The position numbers and the translations under genes are program-made. This document shows, piece after piece, positions 26,464 through 35,538 of a stretch of 64,000 nucleotides of DNA (positions are counted from its first letter, which is position 1; each line of letters opens with the position of its first letter). The notes below the pieces were generated by a model. That model worked only from the letters and a program-made list of their open reading frames with translations, was not told the DNA's origin and ran no database searches. Location: the NCBI GenBank assembly GCA_902525625.1, contig CABZHM010000003.1, forward strand, positions 18,717-82,716, in the 5' to 3' direction. The DNA is from an uncultured Pelagibacteraceae bacterium (GTDB taxonomy: Bacteria > Pseudomonadota > Alphaproteobacteria > Pelagibacterales > Pelagibacteraceae).

Positions 26464-26604
26464 TTATAATTTTAAATATTTTTTTAAAAAAATATTAAAA
26501 AAAGCTAAAATCACAGCTACCAAAACATCTTCATGAGGACTAGCACCAGGATAACCAAAGTTCCATGCAATAACCAATACTAACCAAATAACAAAGATAT
26601 TCAT
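26464..26604 (-). CDS. Hypothetical 46-aa peptide with two hydrophobic segments
   Basis: The frame from ATG (26602-26604) to TAA (26464-26466) encodes 46 aa: helix 1 near IFVIWLVLVIAW, a turn NFGYPGASPHED, helix 2 near VLVAVILAFFNIF, and a basic end. The hairpin layout is coherent for a tiny membrane protein. It abuts the stop of the convergent DUF3047 gene. Not recognised. Confidence 0.45.
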   Translation of the reverse strand: MNIFVIWLVLVIAWNFGYPGASPHEDVLVAVILAFFNIFLKKYLKL

Positions 26605-26660
26605 TTTATTTTATTTCTTAGATTCTATAAAATTAATTAATTATTTGATATAGTTATTTA

Positions 26661-27083
26661 ATGCACGAAAACTTCTTTCATAAATTAAAAGTATATTACG
26701 AGGATACAGATTCTGGGGGTGTAGTTTACTATGCAAATTATTTAAAATTCTTAGAAAGAGCTAGAACAGAAGCATTATTTTCAATTGGTTACAGTAATAG
26801 TAAAATTCAAGAAGAATTTAAATCTTTAATTATAGTTAAATCCTGTAACATAGAATATAAAAAATCTGCTTATTTAGAGGATGAATTGACTATAAGATCT
26901 TTTGTTAAATCAATCACTAAAACTTCTTTTTTTATGAATCAAATAATTACTAAAAATAACGAACTAATTGTTGAGGCACAAATTCACTTAGTCTTTGTTA
27001 ATAAAGATGGTAAACCTATAAAGATACCAGATCAGATTTACTCAAAGTTTAAACCGTATTTTTGTAATAGCATTAAGAAGTAG
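26661..27083 (+). CDS. ybgC: YbgC-type acyl-CoA thioesterase
   Basis: A 140-aa hotdog-fold thioesterase. The signature YYEDTDSGGVVYYANYLKF (about 12-30) carries the catalytic Asp and the YANYL segment of the YbgC/4-hydroxybenzoyl-CoA thioesterase family. YbgC is usually in the tol-pal cluster, but no tol gene is adjacent here. It overlaps the convergent glycosylase gene by 11 nt. Confidence 0.87.
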   Translation: MHENFFHKLKVYYEDTDSGGVVYYANYLKFLERARTEALFSIGYSNSKIQEEFKSLIIVKSCNIEYKKSAYLEDELTIRSFVKSITKTSFFMNQIITKNNELIVEAQIHLVFVNKDGKPIKIPDQIYSKFKPYFCNSIKK

Positions 27084-27753
27084 CTAACCTTTTTGCTTTT
27101 TTAAATAATTTTATCATCATTTTTTCAGAAATTAATTTTGTGTTAACGTTTCTTGGACTTGGATGATAGCTTGATAAGATTATTAAACCATTAGGCAACT
27201 TATATGTTTTATTGTGTTTAAAAATAAATTTTTGTTCTATGTTAAATTTTTGTTTGTATAATTTCATACAATTGTCAAAAGCAACTTTTCCCAATGTAAC
27301 TATAACTTTCAAATTCTTTAAAAATAATATTTCCTTATCAAAAAAATTAGAGCAGTTGGAAATTTCAATGCTTAGTGGTTTATCTTCAGGAGGTACACAC
27401 TTGAGAATATTAGTAATATAAGTAGATTTTAGTTTTAAATTATCCTGCAAATTTTTTGATAACGGAGAATTTGAAATTCCTACCTTATGCAAACACTTAA
27501 ATAAGAAATCTCCTGATTTATCTCCAGTAAATGCTCTGCCGGTTCTAGTACCACCATGAGCAGCAGGTGCTAGTCCGATGATAGCTATTTTAGAGCTTAA
27601 GTCTCCAAATCCAGGTACTGGTTTTCCCCAATACACTTCATCTCTATTTTGTTTCCTCTTTATTGAGCTTACTTTGCGGATAAACTTAACTAATCGTGGA
27701 CACTTTTTACAATTAACTATTGTTTTATTTAAATCGTTTAATCTAATATCCAT
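27073..27753 (-). CDS. Family 5 uracil-DNA glycosylase (UDGb type)
   Basis: A 226-aa DNA repair enzyme. Motif 1 reads GLAPAAHGGTRTGRAFTGD (about 59-77), the form typical of UDGb (family 5), and motif 2 is SSYHPSPRNVN near the C terminus. Four cysteines, an N-terminal CKKC pair and two around residues 115-135, fit the [4Fe-4S] cluster of families 4 and 5. It removes uracil and other deaminated bases. It diverges from the phosphatase gene with only 2 nt between starts. Confidence 0.87.
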   Translation of the reverse strand: MDIRLNDLNKTIVNCKKCPRLVKFIRKVSSIKRKQNRDEVYWGKPVPGFGDLSSKIAIIGLAPAAHGGTRTGRAFTGDKSGDFLFKCLHKVGISNSPLSKNLQDNLKLKSTYITNILKCVPPEDKPLSIEISNCSNFFDKEILFLKNLKVIVTLGKVAFDNCMKLYKQKFNIEQKFIFKHNKTYKLPNGLIILSSYHPSPRNVNTKLISEKMMIKLFKKAKRLATS

Positions 27754-27755
27754 AA

Positions 27756-28316
27756 ATGAAATTTTTTAACTTCCTAATAATAATATTTATATCTTTAACA
27801 TCATCTATTAAAGCAGATTTAAATGAAAATTTAATAAATCAATTAGAGGAGGGTGGAAAATTAATATTTATAAGACACGCATATGCTCCTGGAAGTGGAG
27901 ATCCAAATAATTTCAATTTGAACGATTGTTCAACACAAAGAAATCTTAGTGAGGAAGGAAAAAAACAAGCTAAATCTATCGGTAAATTTTTTATTAAAAA
28001 TGAGATTGAAATTGACAAAGTTTTATCAAGTGAATGGTGTAGATGTAAAGAAACAGCAAAAATTGCCTTTAAAGATTATACAACAAAGAGTTTCTTAAAT
28101 TCTTTCTATAGTTCTAAATTTGCAAAAAATAAGGATAAACAGATAAAAGCATTGAGAGAATATATTAAAAATTACAAAAATAAAAATAATGAGAATTTAG
28201 TTTTAGTTACTCATTACGTTTTAATATCGGAAATTTTAAACTATGGATCATCATCGGGTGAAATAGTTGTATCTGATAAAAATTTTAATATTATAGATAC
28301 TGTAGAAATATATTAG
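27756..28316 (+). CDS. Histidine phosphatase family protein, exported
   Basis: A 186-aa protein with a signal peptide (about 1-20, ending IKAD). The phosphatase core has FIRHAYAPGSGDPN (RHA in place of RHG) and a second catalytic His in LVLVTHYVLISE. VLSSEWCRCKETA is the conserved SxxxRxxxTA segment. Substrate unknown; export suggests action on a periplasmic phosphate ester. Confidence 0.82.
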   Translation: MKFFNFLIIIFISLTSSIKADLNENLINQLEEGGKLIFIRHAYAPGSGDPNNFNLNDCSTQRNLSEEGKKQAKSIGKFFIKNEIEIDKVLSSEWCRCKETAKIAFKDYTTKSFLNSFYSSKFAKNKDKQIKALREYIKNYKNKNNENLVLVTHYVLISEILNYGSSSGEIVVSDKNFNIIDTVEIY

Positions 28317-28322
28317 TAAATT

Positions 28323-28448
28323 ATGTCATCAAAAAGAGCAATGAAACAAGCACAAAAACAGGCTTATGCTAGACACAGGAGCAACATAACAAATAGTAGG
28401 TTTGGATTAAAAAAGAAAAATTTTATTAAAAAAAATAAAAAGAACTAA
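28323..28448 (+). CDS. Hypothetical very basic 41-aa protein
   Basis: The frame ATG 28323 to TAA 28448 encodes 41 aa, beginning MSSKRAMKQAQKQAYARHRS and ending in a Lys/Asn-rich tail. It has many Lys/Arg residues and no acidic residue, which suggests binding to RNA, DNA or ribosomes. It starts 6 nt after the phosphatase stop on the same strand. The composition could also arise from A-rich DNA, but the first 20 residues (Gln, Ala, Arg, His) are not simple poly-Lys. Confidence 0.5.
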   Translation: MSSKRAMKQAQKQAYARHRSNITNSRFGLKKKNFIKKNKKN

Positions 28449-28867
28449 CTTTCTTTCTCAAATTTCTCTATTTTTTTACATGTTGATATTTTTGAAAGAC
28501 CTTCTTCATCGTTAAGGACTGTTCTCATAAAAATTTCTTTTTTATCTTTTTCAAATAAAATTTGGGTATAAAATTGTGGATATCCGTGCTTGTGAGTTAA
28601 AATTTTTCCATTCTCTTCGTAGATATTTTGGACATATGAATTAGATTTTTTTACACTTAAATCTGTTAATCTGTATTTTTGGTATGTTTTTTCTTTATAA
28701 ACGTAATTTCTGGTCATTATTAATTCATTTAAATTAAGAATATATTCATTTTTTAGAAACTCATCTTGTTTATCATCACATTTACTCATGACGATAATTT
28801 CTGATTTTAAAATGTTAATTGGTAAAATTACAAAAAAAAGGATAATAAATGACTTAATTATTTTCAT
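28445..28867 (-). CDS. Hypothetical exported protein, 140 aa
   Basis: An unrecognised 140-aa protein with an N-terminal signal peptide (about 1-22, hydrophobic core IIKSFIILFFVILPINIL). The mature part is polar, with Cys30 and a Cys near residue 132 that could form a disulfide. It overlaps the start side of a small membrane gene upstream by 14 nt and the basic 41-aa gene by 4 nt at its 3' end. Confidence 0.65.
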   Translation of the reverse strand: MKIIKSFIILFFVILPINILKSEIIVMSKCDDKQDEFLKNEYILNLNELIMTRNYVYKEKTYQKYRLTDLSVKKSNSYVQNIYEENGKILTHKHGYPQFYTQILFEKDKKEIFMRTVLNDEEGLSKISTCKKIEKFEKES

Positions 28868-29027
28868 TTTTTTCAGCGAAAAATAAACCTATCAGCGCTA
28901 AAGCTGTCCATCCTAAACCCAGAAGACCTTTATAAACACTTGTCTCTGCACTCCAAATTCCAAGAACTAACGCTCCGAAAATTAAACCCAAAATATATAT
29001 AATTAGAACTATTGATGTTTTGCTCAT
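28854..29027 (-). CDS. Small membrane protein, 57 aa, two helices
   Basis: The frame from ATG (29025-29027) to TAA (28854-28856) encodes 57 aa: helix 1 near IVLIIYILGLIFGALVLGIW, a loop SAETSVYKG and helix 2 near LLGLGWTALALIGLFF, then a polar end. The overlap of its stop with the next start (14 nt) indicates a two-gene operon with the 140-aa exported protein. Not recognised. Confidence 0.6.
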   Translation of the reverse strand: MSKTSIVLIIYILGLIFGALVLGIWSAETSVYKGLLGLGWTALALIGLFFAEKNENN

Positions 29028-29114
29028 TTTTTTTAGTTTTTTTCAAAAAAATACCATTTTCATTTTTATATGTATAGGTATCTTTCAAAATTTTATAATT
29101 CATAATAATTGTCG

Positions 29115-29143
29115 TTGGACAAATAGATTCAATAATATATAAA
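29115..29143 (+). promoter_or_regulatory. Candidate promoter of tRNA-Leu and tig
   Basis: TTGGAC (29115-29120) and TATAAA (29138-29143) are separated by 17 nt, and transcription would start about 7 nt before the tRNA. The -10 is good and the -35 is weak. Confidence 0.4.
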
Positions 29144-29156
29144 ATCTTGAAATTGT

Positions 29157-29241
29157 GGGGCGATGGCGGAATTGGTAGACGCGTCGGTCTTAGGAACCGA
29201 TAGAGCAATCTGTGAAGGTTCGAGTCCTTTTCGCCCTACCA
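29157..29241 (+). tRNA. tRNA-Leu (anticodon UAG)
   Basis: An 85-nt class II tRNA with a long variable arm. The acceptor stem GGGGCGA pairs with TCGCCCT (one G-T pair), the discriminator is A and CCA is encoded (29239-29241). The anticodon stem TCGGT/ACCGA encloses CTTAGGA, giving TAG at 29191-29193, which reads CUN leucine codons. The D arm has GGCGGAATTGGTAGACGC and the T arm TTCGAGTCC. The trigger factor ATG follows 9 nt later. Confidence 0.96.
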
Positions 29242-29250
29242 CATTAAATT

Positions 29251-30684
29251 ATGAAAGTTACTGTAGAAAATAAAAAAGGTTTGAATAAGGATGTAAAAGT
29301 TTTTGTCGATAAAAAGACAATGAATGTTTATATGGATGAAAAGTATGAGGAGATTAAAGGAACTGTTAATCTAAAGGGATTTAGACCTGGCAAGGTACCA
29401 AGAGAAATTTTAAAGAGACAGTTTGGCAAAGCTGTTTTTAGCGAGGTCCTAGACAAAGTTTTGAAGGAAACATCAACAAAAGCCTTACAAGAAAATAAGA
29501 TTAAACCAGCAGGTCAACCAAAACTAGATCTTAAAACTTATGGTGAAGACAAAGATTTAGAATATATTTTATCTGTTACAGAGCTTCCAAAAGTTGAACT
29601 AAAATCAATAGAGAATATTAAGTTTGATGAGTATACGGTTAAAATTAATCAAAAGGAAACTGACAAAAGAATAAATGATATTGCTAAAAATCAACCAAAC
29701 TTTAAAGAAGCCTCAGAAACAACAAAAGCAAAAAAAGGTGACTTAGTTGTTTTTGATTATAATGCAACAGTTGATGATAAATCATTTAAAGGAGGTGAAG
29801 GTAAAAATACTCAATTAACTTTAGGAAAAGATCTTTTCTTAAAAGGATTTGATGAACAATTAATAGGAGTCAAAAAGGGAGATGAAAAAATAGTAGAAGC
29901 AACACTACCTGAAAACTTTCCAGAGAAAGAATTTATTAATAAAAAAGCAAAATTTAAATGTACAATTTCAGCTGTTAAAATTCCTGAGGAAGTAAAAATT
30001 GATGATCAGTTCGCCAAAAATTTAGGTGCAAAAGATCTTAATGATCTTAAGTCGTTAATAACAAAACAAATAAATGATGAATATAAAAACTCACTAGATC
30101 GTTTGACAAAAAATCAGATATTAAAAGAAATTGAAAAATTCAATGTAAGCGAAATTCCAGAGAATTTAATTGAGGATGAAATAAAAATACTTTCTCAAGG
30201 TATGTCTGACGATGACGCAAAAAAAAGTAGAAAAAACTTTGAAGAAGTTGCTAAAAAAAGAATTAAGGTAGGATTAGTCTTGAATGAATTTGGTGAGCAA
30301 AATCAAATAAAAGTTACTGAACAAGAATTACAAACTGAAGTTCAAAAACAGATTAGAATGATGCCAGGTCAGGAAAAAATGGTTATGGAATTTTATAAAA
30401 AAAATCCTAATGCACTAGCGAGTTTAAGGGGGACTGTGTATGAGGAAAAAATTTTAAATATGATTAAAGAAAAGGCCAAGTCTAACAAAAAAGAAATTTC
30501 CAAAGATGAGGCTGAAAAAATTTTAAAAGAATCTCAAAAACAACAGCTCGATCAAGAGCTCAAAGATCTAAGAAAACCTGAAAAAAAAGCTGATTTAAAA
30601 AAATCAGCAGACAACAAAACAAATCCAAAAATCAAAAAAACTAAATCAGTAGCTAAAAAAACAAAAAAAGTTAGCAAAAAGTAA
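29251..30684 (+). CDS. tig: Trigger factor
   Basis: A 477-aa ribosome-associated chaperone and peptidyl-prolyl isomerase. The ribosome-binding signature appears as [17 protein letters not shown] (about 44-60). The FKBP domain includes [22 protein letters not shown]-terminal Lys-rich tail beyond residue 440 is longer than in E. coli Tig (432 aa). It starts 9 nt after tRNA-Leu with no visible ribosome binding site. It leads the common tig-clpP-clpX-lon block. Confidence 0.95.
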   Translation: MKVTVENKKGLNKDVKVFVDKKTMNVYMDEKYEEIKGTVNLKGFRPGKVPREILKRQFGKAVFSEVLDKVLKETSTKALQENKIKPAGQPKLDLKTYGEDKDLEYILSVTELPKVELKSIENIKFDEYTVKINQKETDKRINDIAKNQPNFKEASETTKAKKGDLVVFDYNATVDDKSFKGGEGKNTQLTLGKDLFLKGFDEQLIGVKKGDEKIVEATLPENFPEKEFINKKAKFKCTISAVKIPEEVKIDDQFAKNLGAKDLNDLKSLITKQINDEYKNSLDRLTKNQILKEIEKFNVSEIPENLIEDEIKILSQGMSDDDAKKSRKNFEEVAKKRIKVGLVLNEFGEQNQIKVTEQELQTEVQKQIRMMPGQEKMVMEFYKKNPNALASLRGTVYEEKILNMIKEKAKSNKKEISKDEAEKILKESQKQQLDQELKDLRKPEKKADLKKSADNKTNPKIKKTKSVAKKTKKVSKK

Positions 30685-30716
30685 TTGCAAGTTGTATAAG
30701 TAGAGCGAATCAACTT

Positions 30717-31328
30717 ATGACAAATAAAATATTTGAACAAATGAGCAATCTTATTCCAATGGTTGTTGAACAATCTAATCGAGGTGAACGTGCATATGAT
30801 ATTTATTCCAGGTTATTAAAAGAAAGAATAATTTTTTTAACAGGTCAGATAAATGATAATGTTGCATCCTTAGTAACTGCGCAATTATTATTTCTAGAAG
30901 CTGAGGATCCAAAAAAAGAAATATATTTATATATAAATAGTCCGGGTGGATTAGTGACAGCTGGTTTAGGTATTTACGATACTATGCAATATGTCAAACC
31001 TGACATTTCAACTTTATGTATAGGACAAGCAGCTTCAATGGGTTCTTTTTTATTGTCTGCAGGAAAAAAAGGTAAAAGATTTTCTTTGCCAAATTCAAGA
31101 ATAATGGTTCACCAACCTTCTGCAGGTTTTCAAGGTCAAGCTACAGATATAGAAATTCATGCTAATGAGGTTTTAGCTTTAAAAAAAAGATTAAATGAAA
31201 TTTACTCTAAACACACCGGAAAAACTGTTGATGAAATAAAAACTGCTTTGGAGAGAGATAATTTTATGACTGCAGACTCAGCCAAGTCTTTTGGATTAAT
31301 AGACGAAGTTGTGGAAAAAAGATCATAA
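30717..31328 (+). CDS. clpP: ATP-dependent Clp protease proteolytic subunit
   Basis: A 203-aa serine peptidase that forms the tetradecameric ClpP barrel. The catalytic triad is Ser107 in GQAASMGS, His132 in MVHQPSAG and Asp181 in ERDNF. It works with ClpX, the next gene. Length and the INSPGG segment are standard. Confidence 0.97.
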   Translation: MTNKIFEQMSNLIPMVVEQSNRGERAYDIYSRLLKERIIFLTGQINDNVASLVTAQLLFLEAEDPKKEIYLYINSPGGLVTAGLGIYDTMQYVKPDISTLCIGQAASMGSFLLSAGKKGKRFSLPNSRIMVHQPSAGFQGQATDIEIHANEVLALKKRLNEIYSKHTGKTVDEIKTALERDNFMTADSAKSFGLIDEVVEKRS

Positions 31329-31417
31329 AACACAACATATTGAAAAAATAGTATTACAAACTTGATTACATCGAGACATTTATAATAAAGTAATTTTATT
31401 GATTCGTTTTAAAACTT

Positions 31418-32686
31418 ATGAGCACTAATAATAAAAATATTCTCTATTGTTCTTTTTGTGGCAAGAGCCAACATGAAGTTAGAAAGCTGATTGCTGGTCC
31501 TACAGTTTTTATATGTGATGAATGTGTTGAACTATGCATGGATATCATCAAAGAAGAAAGCAAAGATACTCTTGTCAAACATCAAGATGGACTGCCTTCT
31601 CCCAAAGAAATTTGTTCAGTTTTAGATGATTATGTTATTGGTCAAGTTCACGCAAAAAAAGTTTTATCAGTAGCTGTTCATAATCATTATAAAAGATTGA
31701 ATTACGAAAGCAAAACAAATAAAAATGTTGAGTTGGCAAAATCAAACATACTTTTAGTTGGACCAACTGGTTGTGGAAAAACTTTATTAGCTCAAACTCT
31801 TGCAAGGATACTTGATGTCCCTTTTACAATGGCAGATGCAACCACATTAACTGAAGCAGGTTATGTAGGTGAGGATGTAGAAAATATAATTTTAAAATTA
31901 CTGCAAGCTGCAGATTACAATGTAGAAAAAGCCCAAAGAGGAATTGTGTATATTGATGAGGTTGATAAAATTAGTAGAAAATCTGAAAACCCATCAATTA
32001 CAAGAGATGTATCTGGCGAAGGTGTTCAGCAAGCTTTATTAAAAATTATGGAAGGAACTATTGCAAGTGTTCCACCGCAAGGTGGAAGAAAACACCCTCA
32101 ACAAGAATTTTTGCAAGTTGATACCACAAATATTTTATTTATTTGTGGAGGAGCTTTTGCAGGTTTGGATAGGATTATTTCTCAAAGGGATAAGGGTACA
32201 TCAATTGGTTTCGGTGCAGATGTAAAAAATTCACAAGATAAAAAAACAGGTGAATGGATGAAAGGTTTAGAACCCGAAGATCTTCTTAAATATGGTTTGA
32301 TTCCTGAATTTATTGGAAGATTGCCTATGATAGCAACATTAGAAGATTTAGATGAAAAATCTTTAATAAAGATATTACAAGAGCCAAAAAATTCTTTAGT
32401 AAAACAATATCAAGAACTTTTTAAACTTGATGGTGCTAAGTTAACTTTTAAAGATAATGCTTTAAAAGAGATTGCTCTAAAAGCGATAAGAAAAAAAACT
32501 GGTGCTAGAGGTTTGAGATCTATATTAGAAAATGTATTATTAAAAACAATGTATGACTTGCCTAGCCAAGATAATATTGAGGAAGTGATTATTGATTCTA
32601 CTACTGTGAAAGGTCAGTCCCAACCAATTATGGTTCACTCTAAAACAGACAATAAATCCAAAACAAATAAGACAACAGCGGCGTAA
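31418..32686 (+). CDS. clpX: ATP-dependent Clp protease ATP-binding subunit ClpX
   Basis: A 422-aa AAA+ unfoldase. The N-terminal zinc domain has Cys11, 14, 33 and 36. Walker A is GPTGCGKT (115-122), Walker [10 protein letters not shown], and the pore/sensor region includes [10 protein letters not shown] near the C terminus. The 89-bp gap before it holds TATAAT at 31381-31386, so clpX may have its own promoter. Confidence 0.97.
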   Translation: MSTNNKNILYCSFCGKSQHEVRKLIAGPTVFICDECVELCMDIIKEESKDTLVKHQDGLPSPKEICSVLDDYVIGQVHAKKVLSVAVHNHYKRLNYESKTNKNVELAKSNILLVGPTGCGKTLLAQTLARILDVPFTMADATTLTEAGYVGEDVENIILKLLQAADYNVEKAQRGIVYIDEVDKISRKSENPSITRDVSGEGVQQALLKIMEGTIASVPPQGGRKHPQQEFLQVDTTNILFICGGAFAGLDRIISQRDKGTSIGFGADVKNSQDKKTGEWMKGLEPEDLLKYGLIPEFIGRLPMIATLEDLDEKSLIKILQEPKNSLVKQYQELFKLDGAKLTFKDNALKEIALKAIRKKTGARGLRSILENVLLKTMYDLPSQDNIEEVIIDSTTVKGQSQPIMVHSKTDNKSKTNKTTAA

Positions 32687-32746
32687 TATCCTTAATAAAT
32701 TGTAAAAAGGTATTGCAAAATAAATTATAATATCCATATTTACATC

Positions 32747-35125
32747 ATGGACATTAAAATTTCTTCACCTTTACTCCCACTCAGAGATATTGTGGTTTTC
32801 CCAAGTATGGTAATTCCTCTTTTTGTTGGAAGAGATAAATCAATTTCAGCTTTAAACGAGGTAATGAAAAAAGATAAAAAGATTATATTAGTCACTCAAA
32901 AAAATTCTGAAATAGATGATCCAAAAAAGACAGACATATTTATGTATGGTTGTGAGGGAAGCATCTTACAGCTTTTAAAATTACCAGATGGAACTGTCAA
33001 AGTTTTAGTTGAGGGAGTAAAAAGAGTTAAAATTTTGGATTTTAAGGATAATGAGAAATTTATTATATGTGACTACACGCCTTACACTGATACTTTAAGT
33101 AGCGAGGAGGATTTGTTACCTCTTGCAGCAACGGCTGTAAGAAGATTAGAAAAATTAACTTCAATAAATAAAAAAATTTCTAGTGAAACCATAAGTAATA
33201 TCAAACAATTAAAAGATCCATCTCAAATAGCTGATAATATAGCTTCACACATAACAGCTACAATTTCGGAGAAGCAGCAAATTTTTGAGACAATTGAAGT
33301 TAAAAAAAGACTTAACTCAATAATTAAATTGATGGAAAATGAAACAAGCATAATTGGTGTGGAGAAAAGAATTAGAGGAAGAGTTAAAACACAAATGGAA
33401 AAAACACAGCGAGAATATTATTTAAACGAACAATTAAAGGCGATACAGAAAGAACTAGGAGAGATTGAAGATGGAAAGGATGAGAGTACAAGTTTAAATA
33501 AATCTATCCTGAAGGCAAAAATGCCAAAGGAAGTAGAAAAAAAATGTTTGCAAGAACTTAAAAAATTAAAAAATATGAGCCCAATGTCTGCTGAAGCAAC
33601 AGTGGTGAGAAATTATTTAGATTGGATGATAGATTTACCATGGCATAAGAAAAGTGAAGTTGATATAGACTTAAAGAAAGCTTTAAATGTTTTGGATAAA
33701 GATCATTTTGGTTTAGAAAGAATTAAAGAACGTATTATTGAATTTTTAGCCGTACAAAAACGAATGGATAAAATTAAAGGTCCAATTTTATGTTTAGTTG
33801 GTCCACCAGGTGTAGGAAAAACATCTTTGGGCAAATCAATTGCTAAAGCTACCAATAGAGAATTTGTTCGTATGTCAGTCGGAGGTATGAGAGATGAGGC
33901 TGAGATAAGAGGGCATAGAAGAACTTATATTGGATCGTTGCCAGGTAAAATTATCCAGATGATGAAAAAAGCTGGAACAAAAAATCCATTAATTTTATTA
34001 GATGAAATAGACAAAATAGGAAATGATTATAGAGGAGACCCTTCTTCTGCTCTACTAGAAGCTTTAGATCCAGAACAAAACACAACATTTAACGATCATT
34101 ATCTTGAAGTTGATTATGATTTGTCAGATGTGATGTTTGTGACAACTGCAAATACTCTAAATATTTTACCACCTTTATTGGATAGAATGGAAGTTATTAG
34201 ATTAGCTGGATATACGGAAGACGAAAAAATTAACATTGCTAATAAATTTCTATTACCAAAACAGATTAAAGATAACGGTGTTAAAGCAAATGAAATGAAG
34301 TTAGATGACAACATTATTAAAGAAATTATTAGAAGATACACTAGAGAGTCTGGTGTTAGAAATCTCGAAAGAGAAATTTCTAAGGTTGCAAGAAAAGTTG
34401 TAAAAAAAGTAGTCTCAGGTGAAGAAAAAGAAGTTAATGTTAATAATAAAAATTTATCAGAATTTCTTGGTGTTCCAAAACATAAATTTGGTGAGTTAGA
34501 ATCTGACAATAAAGTTGGAATTGTTACTGGTTTAGCATGGACAGAATATGGTGGTGAAATACTAAAAATTGAAACGGTGACCATGCCTGGAAAAGGAAGA
34601 ATGCAAATCACTGGTAAATTAGGTGATGTTATGCAAGAGTCTGTCAAAGCTGCAAAATCATTTGTAAGATCGAAATGTTTAGAATATGGAATTATACCAC
34701 CTTTATTTGAAAAAAAAGATTTTCACATCCATGTTCCTGAAGGTGCAACACCAAAAGATGGTCCATCTGCAGGTATTGCGATGGTAACGTCAATTGTTTC
34801 ATCCATTACTACAATACCGGTAAGAAAAGATGTTGCAATGACCGGAGAAGTTACTTTGACTGGTCAAGTTCTGCAAATTGGCGGCTTGAAAGAAAAACTA
34901 TTAGCCGCACATAGAGCTGGGATAAAAGAAGTTTTAATACCTAAAGAAAATGAAAAGGATCTTGTCGACATGCCAAAAAAAATAATTGATGATATTAAGA
35001 TTACACCTGTTGAAAATGCTGATGAGGTACTTAAAATAGCCCTAACAAAAGAGCTTAAAAAAACGGAATGGGTTGAAGTAGATATGTCTAAAAAAGATGA
35101 CAAATCTCAAGCGAGTATCCAATAA
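32747..35125 (+). CDS. lon: ATP-dependent protease Lon
   Basis: A 792-aa AAA+ serine protease. The N-terminal substrate domain (PLLPLRDIVVFPSMVIPLFV) leads to the ATPase with Walker A GPPGVGKT (352-359). The proteolytic dyad is Ser674 in PKDGPSAGIAM and Lys717 in GGLKEKLL. Length is near that of E. coli Lon (784). A perfect TATAAT lies at 32726-32731, 15 nt before the ATG, with no good -35 at the usual spacing. Confidence 0.97.
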   Translation: MDIKISSPLLPLRDIVVFPSMVIPLFVGRDKSISALNEVMKKDKKIILVTQKNSEIDDPKKTDIFMYGCEGSILQLLKLPDGTVKVLVEGVKRVKILDFKDNEKFIICDYTPYTDTLSSEEDLLPLAATAVRRLEKLTSINKKISSETISNIKQLKDPSQIADNIASHITATISEKQQIFETIEVKKRLNSIIKLMENETSIIGVEKRIRGRVKTQMEKTQREYYLNEQLKAIQKELGEIEDGKDESTSLNKSILKAKMPKEVEKKCLQELKKLKNMSPMSAEATVVRNYLDWMIDLPWHKKSEVDIDLKKALNVLDKDHFGLERIKERIIEFLAVQKRMDKIKGPILCLVGPPGVGKTSLGKSIAKATNREFVRMSVGGMRDEAEIRGHRRTYIGSLPGKIIQMMKKAGTKNPLILLDEIDKIGNDYRGDPSSALLEALDPEQNTTFNDHYLEVDYDLSDVMFVTTANTLNILPPLLDRMEVIRLAGYTEDEKINIANKFLLPKQIKDNGVKANEMKLDDNIIKEIIRRYTRESGVRNLEREISKVARKVVKKVVSGEEKEVNVNNKNLSEFLGVPKHKFGELESDNKVGIVTGLAWTEYGGEILKIETVTMPGKGRMQITGKLGDVMQESVKAAKSFVRSKCLEYGIIPPLFEKKDFHIHVPEGATPKDGPSAGIAMVTSIVSSITTIPVRKDVAMTGEVTLTGQVLQIGGLKEKLLAAHRAGIKEVLIPKENEKDLVDMPKKIIDDIKITPVENADEVLKIALTKELKKTEWVEVDMSKKDDKSQASIQ

Positions 35126-35139
35126 TATAAGTTTATTTA

Positions 35140-35259
35140 ATGGAATTAATTTTATTTTTTTTATTACTAGTTCTTGTTGTTTATTACTTATTTAGACCAA
35201 CCTCCAAAGAGGAAGAAGATAATTTCAATTCCAAAAATAATTGGAGAGGTGGTTTTTAA
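35140..35259 (+). CDS. 39-aa membrane microprotein (LFRPxSK type)
   Basis: The frame ATG 35140 to TAA 35259 encodes 39 aa: a hydrophobic helix (MELILFFLLLVLVVYY) followed by LFRPTSKEEEDNFNSKNNW and a short GGF end. It shares the pattern LFRPxSKxExDxFNxKN plus Trp with the 38-aa frame at 16247-16363. It begins 14 nt after lon and is probably co-transcribed. Function unknown; a membrane-anchored regulator or stabiliser of a neighbouring protein is possible. Confidence 0.65.
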   Translation: MELILFFLLLVLVVYYLFRPTSKEEEDNFNSKNNWRGGF

Positions 35260-35292
35260 ATATTTTCTGCATTTTTAAACAACTAATTAATC

Positions 35293-35320
35293 TTGACCTT
35301 ATTAACTTAAAAGATATAAA
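35293..35320 (+). promoter_or_regulatory. Promoter of the tRNA-Val / tRNA-Asp pair
   Basis: TTGACC (35293-35298) and TATAAA (35315-35320) with a 16-nt spacer form one of the best sigma-70-type promoters here. The expected start is about 7-10 nt before tRNA-Val. Confidence 0.6.
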
Positions 35321-35336
35321 TCACTATTTTGGTCTT

Positions 35337-35412
35337 GGGCGGTTAGCTCAGTTGGTAGAGCATCTCGTTTACACCGAGGGGGTCAAAGGTTCGAGTCCTT
35401 TACTGCCCACCA
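35337..35412 (+). tRNA. tRNA-Val (anticodon UAC)
   Basis: A 76-nt tRNA. The acceptor GGGCGGT pairs with ACTGCCC (one G-T pair), discriminator A, CCA encoded. The D arm reads GCTCAGTTGGTAGAGC, and the anticodon loop TTTACAC gives TAC at 35370-35372. The T arm has GGTTCGAGTCC. Confidence 0.97.
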
Positions 35413-35427
35413 GAATAATAAATAAGT

Positions 35428-35504
35428 GGGGGTGTAGCTCAGTTGGTTAGAGCGATCGCCTGTCACGCGATAGGTCGAGGGTTCGAGTCCCTTCACTCCC
35501 GCCA
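35428..35504 (+). tRNA. tRNA-Asp (anticodon GUC)
   Basis: A 77-nt tRNA. The acceptor GGGGGTG pairs with CACTCCC, discriminator G, CCA encoded. The anticodon stem ATCGC/GCGAT encloses CTGTCAC, giving GTC at 35462-35464. It lies 15 nt after tRNA-Val and is probably processed from the same transcript. Confidence 0.97.
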
Positions 35505-35519
35505 CTATAACAAATTAAT

Positions 35520-35538
35520 AATGATAATCGTTATCATT
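35520..35538. promoter_or_regulatory. Fur-box-like palindrome upstream of nuoA
   Basis: AATGATAATCGTTATCATT is an inverted repeat with 8-bp arms and a 3-bp centre. Its 15-bp core TGATAATCGTTATCA matches the 7-1-7 Fur consensus (TGATAAT-N-ATTATCA) at 13 of 14 arm positions. It lies 72 bp before nuoA and 15 bp after tRNA-Asp, within the only promoter-size gap before the nuo operon. Lack of a T run and the A+T-only arms make a terminator less likely. Confidence 0.55.

Noticed and set aside
28930..29208. 92-aa frame on the minus strand
   Set aside because: It runs antisense into tRNA-Leu and overlaps the better 57-aa membrane frame in another reading frame; composition is not protein-like.
31362..31386. 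Heat-shock-type promoter before clpX
   Set aside because: CTTGATT and TATAATA at 13-nt spacing resemble neither sigma-32 nor sigma-70 sites well enough.
34114..34647. 177-aa frame antisense to lon
   Set aside because: It lies wholly inside lon, which has intact motifs on both sides; antisense frames rich in Ser, Phe and Leu are common over A-rich genes.
35241..35450. 69-aa frame across tRNA-Val
   Set aside because: It reads through tRNA-Val and into tRNA-Asp; both tRNAs are well supported.
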